Assembly (NCBI GenBank): GCA_963831645.1
Contig: CAWHQZ010000034.1
Span: 154,473-218,472 of the forward strand
Origin: CAWHQZ01 sp963831645
GTDB lineage: Bacteria > Pseudomonadota > Alphaproteobacteria > Rhizobiales > Aestuariivirgaceae
Length of the DNA stretch: 64,000 nucleotides
Direction: 5' to 3'
A program made the position numbers and the translations under genes. The notes beneath the pieces were generated by a model. That model was not told where the DNA came from. It saw only the letters and a list, made by a program, of their open reading frames with translations, and searched no databases. Each line of letters opens with the position of its first letter. The first letter of the stretch is position 1. Of the stretch, positions 58,181-64,000 are shown one piece after another.

Positions 58181-58318
58181 ATGCGAAAACGGTGGGCCTG
58201 CGCTGCGCTAGCCTTGGCGCTGCTTGCGCCGGCTGCGCGGGCCGACCTGCCTGCTGCCGCAATCTCTATGGCAGGCCACGCCTTGCGGCTCCGTCTATGC
58301 AAGGAGAAGACCTCGTGA
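58181..58318 (+). pseudogene. Signal-peptide fragment of a secreted protein
   Basis: ATG 58181 gives a textbook signal peptide (MRKRWACAALALALLAPAARA) followed by only about 24 residues. Its TGA overlaps the GTG of the next ORF. Probably the start of a lost exported protein. Confidence 0.4.
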
Positions 58319-58660
58319 AGAGCACCGCACTGGCAGGACTTCTTGCGCTCGCACTCGACGGCACTGCTCTGGCGGGCAGCACCACGCTGAGCGCCCAGAT
58401 TTCGAGCGAACGCGAGCCCGACGATTTCAGCGATGCCCTCAATACGATCTACAAATTCGAAGCCGCCCACGCCTTCGACAGCGGGATCTACGGCAATGGA
58501 TTTTTCGAGGTGGAGGACCCGTAGAGGGTGGTCCGAACAACAAGAATCTCGAGGGCAATCTGGGCTACAAGCACGCGCTTGCCGGCCCCCTGTCGATCGC
58601 CGGCAGCCTGGGGATCGGCGAGCGGTTCACGGAGGCGAACGATCAGCCGCTTGAAACTGT
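58315..58660 (+). pseudogene. N-terminal fragment of an outer-membrane beta-barrel protein
   Basis: GTG 58315, signal-like LAGLLALALDGTALAG, then TTLSAQISSEREPDDFSDAL and YKFEAAHAFDSGIYGNGFFE, a short-period beta pattern. A shift near 58520 moves the rest (GPNNKNLEGNLGYKHAL, IAGSLGIGERF) to another frame, and homology fades by 58660. Fragment of an outer-membrane or porin-like protein; exact family not assigned. Confidence 0.5.
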
Positions 58661-58914
58661 GAGGCTAGGCCGCTTCCCCTGCCAAAAGGAGCGCGCGAGG
58701 GCCGTTATTTCCTCTATCGCCGAGTTTAGCGGCGCGTCTGCTCGCCGAGCCTCCGGTTTCCCGTCGCCGGCGGGTTGCGCCGAGGTGTGACCACCGATTT
58801 ATTGCCTATAGAACGAATAGTGAACATATGCAAATGGCAACACGAACTTATCCGCAGTGGAATTCGGCGTAACCGTCACCCATTTTATTCCCCATCCACT
58901 ACGAGATCAGCAAA

Positions 58915-59065
58915 ATGAAACACACTAAGAAGGAATTGATTGCAGCAGAAGATGCCTATGACGAGACCCGTTTTAACGCGCTGCGCCACGGCGTGTTATC
59001 GCGCTACACGGTGCTGCCCTGGGAGGATGCGGAGGAGTACCGCAGCATCCTCGCCGACGATCCCG
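58915..59065 (+). pseudogene. N-terminal fragment of an accessory conserved hypothetical
   Basis: ATG 58915: MKHTKKELIAAEDAYDETRF, then NALRHGVLSRYTVLPWEDAE and EYRSILA, the start of a recurrent alphaproteobacterial hypothetical found in genomic islands. From about 59060 the open frame merely reads the antisense strand of cydB, so the real gene is cut here. Confidence 0.55.
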
Positions 59066-59978
59066 CCATAGAAGAAGAAGCGCAGCGAGGCCTCCGGCGC
59101 GGCGGCGTCGGCGACCGTGAGCGCATAGGGGATCATGTAGGGCCAGATCATCACGCCGAGCGTCAGAAAGGCCGTGACAAAGAACGCGACCGCCATCGCG
59201 AAGGGAACGCCATCGCGCCGCGCCCGCGCGCCGGCGAGCACGGCCAACAGCGCAGCGAGGCTGAGGATCGGGAAGACCAGCCCCCAGCTGCGCTAGCCGA
59301 AGGTTGCTCTGGGCGATGGCGCCGGCATCGATCGTCAGCGAGACGATGAAGGCCAGGCCCAGCACCGCGAAGACCCCGGCGACGAGCCAGGGGATGCGCG
59401 CATAGGCCCAGTCCCGCAGCGCGCCCTCGGTCTTGAAGGCGAGCCAGCCGGCGCCGAGCAGCGCATAGCCGAGCACCAGGCCGATCCCGGTCAGGACCGG
59501 GAAGGGATGCAGCCAGACGAAGGCGCCGCCGGCGTACTGCATGTTCTCGACCGGGATGCCCCGCATCATCGCGCCGACCGCCGCACCCTGGACGAAGGCG
59601 ACCAACGACCGAGCCGTAGAAGAATCCGCCGTCCCAGAACCGGCGCATGCCGGCGCTGCGATAGCGGAACTCGAACGCGACACCACGGAAGATCAGGCCG
59701 AACAGCATCAGCAGGACCGGCAGGTAGAAGGCGCCGAGAAATACCGCGTAGACCGCCGGGAAGGCCGCAAAGAGGCTGGCGCCGATCACCACCAGCCAGG
59801 TCTCGTTGCCGTCCCAGAACGGCGCGATGCTGGTCATCATCTGCCCGCGCTTGGCCTCATCGCGCGTGGTGCCGAAGAGGATGCCGACGCCGATATCGAA
59901 ACCGTCGAGGATCACGTAGAGGAGGATCGCGGCGGCGATGACCCCGGCCCAGAACAGGGCGAGCGTGCTTGGCTCCAT
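59065..59978 (-). pseudogene. cydB: Cytochrome bd oxidase subunit II (CydB/CioB), frameshifted and 3'-truncated
   Basis: Membrane subunit II of the bd quinol oxidase. Starts MEPSTLALFWAGVIAAAILL then VILDGFDIGVGILFG and FWDGNETWLVVIGASLFAAF. One extra base near 59603 and another near 59290 move the rest through two further frames (GAAVGAMMRGIPVEN; VFPILSLAALLAVLAGAR; PYMIPYALTVADAAAPEASL). After RFFFYGG the expected last helix is missing because a foreign fragment begins. The truncation shows the copy is really broken, whatever the indels are. Confidence 0.8.
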
Positions 59979-59983
59979 CGCCG

Positions 59984-61394
59984 TCACCCCTTCGCCCCGG
60001 GCTGGCTCCCGGTGGCGCTGGCCGCCGTGTCGGCGAAAGCCAGCGGGCGGCTCGGGGTCGCGTTCGGGATCGCCTCGGCCCTGCCAACCGGCCCTTCCCG
60101 GAGCAGCTTGTAGATGTAGAAGGTGCCGAAGCCGACGAAGATGGCATAGACCAGCACGTAGCCGGTAAGCGAGAAGAGCACGTCCCCGGTGGTCAGCGAC
60201 GGCGTCACCGCGTCGCGGGTGCGCAGGAGGCCGTAGACGACCCAGGGCTGGCGGCCGACCTCGGCGGTGTACCAGCCGCTCAGGATCGCGACGAACCCGG
60301 TCGGGAACGACAGGAACGTGCCCCAGAGGAACCAGCGCGTCGTCTCCAGCCGCTCGCGCCAGCGCAGGAGGTTCCCGAGCCACGAGACGCCGAGCATGAT
60401 CAGCCCCATGCCGACCATGATGCGGAAGCCGAAGAACGGGATCAGCACCGGGGGACGGTCCTCGACGGGGAAGGTGTCCAGCCCGATCTCGCGGGCGGTC
60501 CAGTTGCCCGAGGCAATGAAACTGCCGAGCCTCGGGATCTCGAGCGCGAAGAGGTTGCGCTCGCTCGCCGTGTCGGGCCAGGCGATCAGCACCTCGGAGG
60601 CCGGTTGCTGGCTCTGCCAGCGCGCCTCGATCGCCGCGAACTTTGCCGGCTGGTGCTGAAGCACGTAGAGGCCCGTGAGGTGACCGAAGAACAGCTGCAC
60701 CGGGATCAGCACCGCCGCCACCCCGAGGCCCCAGTGCAGCATGACCCGCGCCTCCGGGCGGTGAACCCCGCGCAGCATGTACCAAGCGCCGGTCGCGGCG
60801 ATGCACATGGCGCTCGTCAGGAAGCGCGGCCAGCAGCATGTGCGGCCAGCGCACCATCTGCACCGGCCCCAGCACGATCTCGCGCCAGTCCGCCGGGATG
60901 ATCCTGCCGTCGACGATCTCGTGGCCGAGCGGGACCTGCATCCAGCAGTTGTTGGCGAGGATCCAGAACGAGGAGAACATCGTTCCGAGCGACACCATGC
61001 AGCAGGCAAAGAAATAGATGCCGGGCGACACGCGGTCGCGCCCGAGCAGCATGATGCCGAAGAACGTCGCCTCGAGCATGAAGGCCGTGAAGGCCTCGTA
61101 GCCGAGGAGCGGCCCCTGGATCGCGCCCGTGCGCTCGGCCAGCACGCCCCAGTTGGTGCCGAACTGGAACGCCATGACGATCCCCGTCACCACGCCCATG
61201 CCGAAGGACACCGCGAAGATCTTGAGCCAGAAGTCGAAGATGCGCCGGTAGACCGGATTGCCGGTGAAAAGCCGCATGCCTTCGATGGTCGCCAGCCACG
61301 CCGCCAGCCCGATCGTGAAGGCTGGGAAGATGATGTGGAAGCTGATGACGAACCCGAACTGGATGCGCGACAGGATGACCGGATCGAGTTCCAT
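59984..61394 (-). pseudogene. cydA: Cytochrome bd oxidase subunit I (CydA/CioA), frameshifted
   Basis: Haem-bearing subunit I of a bd-type quinol oxidase. Opens RIQFGFVISFHIIFPAFTIG with the conserved His, and has the short-Q-loop layout of CioA-type enzymes. At about 60827 (LLAAL) one extra base shifts the frame; the rest runs FLTSAMCIAATGAWYMLRG, GWYTAEVGRQPWVVYG and VLVYAIFVGFGTFYIYKL to 59984. Joined length about 470. The stop overlaps a GTG in front of cydB. Confidence 0.85.
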
Positions 61395-61407
61395 GGCTGG
61401 TGTTGCG

Positions 61408-63219
61408 TTACTGTTTCGCCGAGCCGCCGTCGAGGCCCAGGATTACGATCTTGGCTTTCACGATCTTCGTTGGCCAGGCGAGCCATTGTAAAGCCGATCG
61501 CCACGGCAACTTTTTGCGCGCCATCCGCGGTATAGGTGATCACGCCGCCAGCGATCGCGCCGCCGAGGTCCTGGCCCCAAAGTTTCTCGCCGTTGGCGGC
61601 ATCGAGCGCATAGAAGTTGCCGCCGATATCGCCGAAGAACACGACGCCTCCGGCCGTCGGAGTCATACCGCCCAAGATCGGGTAGTTGGACTTTAGCCGC
61701 CACTTCCAAACGCCAGTGTCGGCGTCGACGGCGTAGACCCATCCGGCCCAGTGTCCCTCCGTACGGCCTTCTCTGCCGAACATGTCGAACGGGTTCCATG
61801 TTGCCATTCCGGCCCATGGCTGCCCGATCGCCACCGACCGAAGATCTTCGACGCTCTTTGGTGTCACCGTGTCGCACCAATCGACCTCACCGACGACGAT
61901 AAGGTTCGTTTGCGGGTCGTAGGCTGGGCTGTTCCATTCCGCGCCCCCCACCGCGCCCGGGCAGAAATGCACCGCCGTGTCGGGCGAGAAAGATTCGGCA
62001 ACATCCTCAACCCGGGTCACCGGCACGCGGTAGACGAGGCTGTTGGTGGCAAGATCGAAGCCATAGAGTTGTCCGTCTTTCGGTGCCACCGCCATCAGCT
62101 GCTTGCCGCCCCTCGTTTGAATCAGGATGGGCGGGTTTGATACGTCCCAATCGTGCCAGTCCTTCGGCACAATCTTGAAATGGCGCTTATAGTCCCCGGT
62201 CTTGGCGTCGAGCACGACGACCGAGTCGGTATAGAGATTCTCGCCCTCTCGCACGCCGATTGCGAAATCGGGGGCCGGATTGCCGCCGGGGACGTAAAGC
62301 TCGCCCGGTTTTCGGGTCGAGCGTGTATGACGTCCAGGTCCCGCCACCGCTGATGGGTATGCCCGGCGCGTTTTTCCAGGTCGCTGCGTCGAGCGGCGTC
62401 GCGCCCAGTGGTCCGCGGACCACGTCGCCCTCGACTTTGGGAACCAGAAAGAACTCCCAGACGATCTTGCCGGTCTTCGCCTCGAGCGCGAACATGTGGC
62501 CTTTCCCGCCCTTGAAGTCGCCGCCCGCATTGCCGACGAAGACGAGGCCGTCCCAGGCGATCGGGGCGGACGGCACCGACTCGCCCAGTTTCGGGTCCGC
62601 GATAGTCGTTTCCCACATCCGCTTGCCGGTCTTGAAGTCATAGGCCAGCACTCGCCCGTCCTGGGTGCCGCGAAACAGCATTCCGTCCAGGTAGGCAGCA
62701 CCTCGGTTGGCCGGCAGAAGGGCGCGGCGGATAGTCCTCGTGCGTGCGCCAATTTTCGGCGCAAGTCGCCGGGTTGAGGGAGAAAATATCGAATTGGGTT
62801 GTGCCGATCAGCGCGTTTTCCACCATGATCAGGCCGGACTCAAAGGCGGCGAACTGATCGACGTCATAGGTGCATAAGACCTTCAGCTTGCCGACATTCT
62901 TCGTATTGATCTGATCGAGCTGCGAGTAACGCTCCGAAGTGAGCGTTTTGTTGTAGCTCGGCCAGTCTCCGGCGGCAGCGTCCGGCGATGGCGGCGCGGC
63001 GGGAGGCGAGGGCGTCGCAGCCGCGGCGGCTTTGTAAGCCGGATTCACTTCCGTCGTTGTCGTGCCTGGAGGCGCGGACCAAGAAATAAGATAGTTGCGG
63101 GTCAGTCCGGCAAGTGTGGACACTTGGACCGGGTAAACGAGGTACAGACCTCCGCCCACGGCCGCGCCTGCCACAATGACCGCGCCAGCGATGATGAGGA
63201 TTTTGCTTTTCATCTGCAT
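61408..63219 (-). pseudogene. Membrane-bound PQQ-dependent dehydrogenase, three frameshifts
   Basis: Periplasmic beta-propeller quinoprotein of about 603 residues when joined. N-terminal anchor ILIIAGAVIVAGAAVGGGL, Ala/Pro-rich linker, then DWPSYNKTLTSERYSQLDQI. Extra single bases near 62722, 62308 and 61482 split it into four frames: GRVLAYDFKTGKRMWETTI; ELYVPGGNPAPDFAIGVREG with VYAVDADTGVWKWRLKSNYP and ALDAANGEKLWGQDLGGAIA; final WPTKIVKAKIVILGLDGG. Ends 13 bp before cydA, so electrons might pass from this dehydrogenase to that oxidase. Alcohol or similar substrate; not determinable. Confidence 0.8.
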
Positions 63220-63546
63220 TCGACGAGATCCCCGGTCTAGGATCATGCATGAGCGCTGATCAACGAAAATGTTGCCTTCGCAAGCGATCTTCGCAGCCAA
63301 ATCCTCCGAGCGATATTGTCCTTAGGGGCAGTATCGCGGTAGGGGTGACGACACCGGCGGCGGTCGACCGAGGTTCGCTGGCTGCAGACGATAACGACAC
63401 CCCGACCTCGTATGCATGGATTGGGCGAACATACCACACGTAGCGATCGGCCCTGTGAAACTCAGCCTGCTTGCTGGTTCAGGATGACGAAGTCCTTGCC
63501 TATCCGGCACGATCGCACTCAGCAGCGTTGCACCAATCATTAGTCT
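63220..63546. other. Intergenic region with no gene seen
   Basis: About 330 bp between the PQQ dehydrogenase start and the DUF2721 stop. No supported gene, RNA or repeat. Confidence 0.45.
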
Positions 63547-63978
63547 CTATTGATGATCATACTCGCTGAGTGAAATTCTGACTTCGATGGCAAACACGGC
63601 GAGCGAGGCAGCGAGCAGGCCAAGGGCGACCATGAACAGTACGGCGGCTCCCCAAACATGTTGGAGACCCAGATAGACGCTTGCGAATGCAACAATGATG
63701 AGGATCGCCGCGACGATGCCGCTGCAGATGGAAAGTAATATCGACCTGTTCACGAGTTCTGCGCGCCGCTTCAGGCGCGGGATGTCGGCCTTGAGATTGC
63801 TTCGCTCATGACCTTCGTCGGGAATCGCGTTCAGATTGCGAACCCGGTCGAGGATATGAGTCATACGCGTGAACAGAACCGAGATGAAAGCAGCAACCGC
63901 GCCAAGGAGGAACGACGGCGCAACGACATGCGAGATGACTTGTGAAAGATGGTCAACTGTGCCGACTTCGACAGTCAT
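63547..63978 (-). CDS. DUF2721 family membrane protein
   Basis: 143 residues with three membrane helices: FLLGAVAAFISVLFTRM, then the signature RMTHILDRVRNLNAIPDE and LKRRAELVNRSILLSICSG, then a helical hairpin to the end. Family of unknown function. Intact. Confidence 0.88.
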   Translation of the reverse strand: MTVEVGTVDHLSQVISHVVAPSFLLGAVAAFISVLFTRMTHILDRVRNLNAIPDEGHERSNLKADIPRLKRRAELVNRSILLSICSGIVAAILIIVAFASVYLGLQHVWGAAVLFMVALGLLAASLAVFAIEVRISLSEYDHQ

Positions 63979-64000
63979 TGCGGAAAGCTACCCTAGTGTC

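Overview
The window reads as chromosomal DNA of a GC-rich alphaproteobacterium, most likely of the order Hyphomicrobiales (Rhizobiales). Three things point there: the run murA - DUF2948 - UPF0262 - low-molecular-weight phosphatase - infA - maf - yacG; two copies of a palindromic GAGCATGTTCCGG-type intergenic repeat; and a tRNA-His with no encoded G-1 that carries G1:U72 and A73, together with an alpha-type HisRS. I cannot place it to genus.

Layout. 0-9 kb is metabolic: hisS (partial), a conserved hypothetical, acdS (ACC deaminase), the glycolate oxidase operon glcD-glcE-glcF, a convergent MOFRL glycerate 2-kinase and an HdeD-family membrane protein. 9-24 kb is a patchwork polysaccharide locus: a PEP-CTERM-type secretion ATPase, a serine-acetyltransferase-like enzyme, a glycoside hydrolase, a 2OG-Fe(II) oxygenase, an O-antigen polymerase, a flippase, a glycosyltransferase, a DegT aminotransferase, an acyltransferase, several truncated leftovers, an IstB scrap, a complete IS701-type element and a secreted protein with a VPxPA-type sorting tail. 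24-34 kb holds tRNA-His, two small phage-like genes, a PAS histidine kinase, an iron-type ABC permease, acetoacetyl-CoA synthetase, an AsmA protein, MoaE and a membrane-anchored nuclease. 34-38 kb is a compact two-component system surrounded by three PepSY proteins, with two near-identical 39-bp operators. 38-43 kb holds secreted proteins (a Tat MBL-fold hydrolase, a large CARDB protein and a small relative sharing its GDPVR repeat). 43-53 kb is conserved: tRNA-Thr, murA through yacG, a large membrane protein, an inositol-phosphatase relative, and the Kdo genes kdsB, kdsA and kdsD. 53-59 kb is a scrap zone of small genes, transposase pieces and broken genes (AI-2E transporter, Crp/Fnr, IS630, outer-membrane protein). 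59-63 kb carries a cytochrome bd (cydAB) and a PQQ dehydrogenase, both frameshifted, and the window ends with a DUF2721 protein.

How the parts work together: glcDEF would oxidise glycolate to glyoxylate, and the adjacent glycerate kinase would return C2-derived carbon to 2-phosphoglycerate. kdsD, kdsA and kdsB make CMP-Kdo for LPS. The 9-24 kb block would build, flip and polymerise an exported polysaccharide, but so many members are broken that it may not work as it stands. The PepSY-regulator-kinase operon probably senses an envelope signal and feeds back on its own PepSY genes through the shared operators.

Quality caveat: I count at least 22 single-base frameshifts, about 18 insertions and 4 deletions by reading-frame arithmetic, spread over unrelated genes. 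Genes expected to be essential (hisS, murA, infA, kdsA, kdsD) are intact. I cannot tell from sequence alone whether these are sequencing errors or true decay. I label affected genes pseudogene and give the position of each break.
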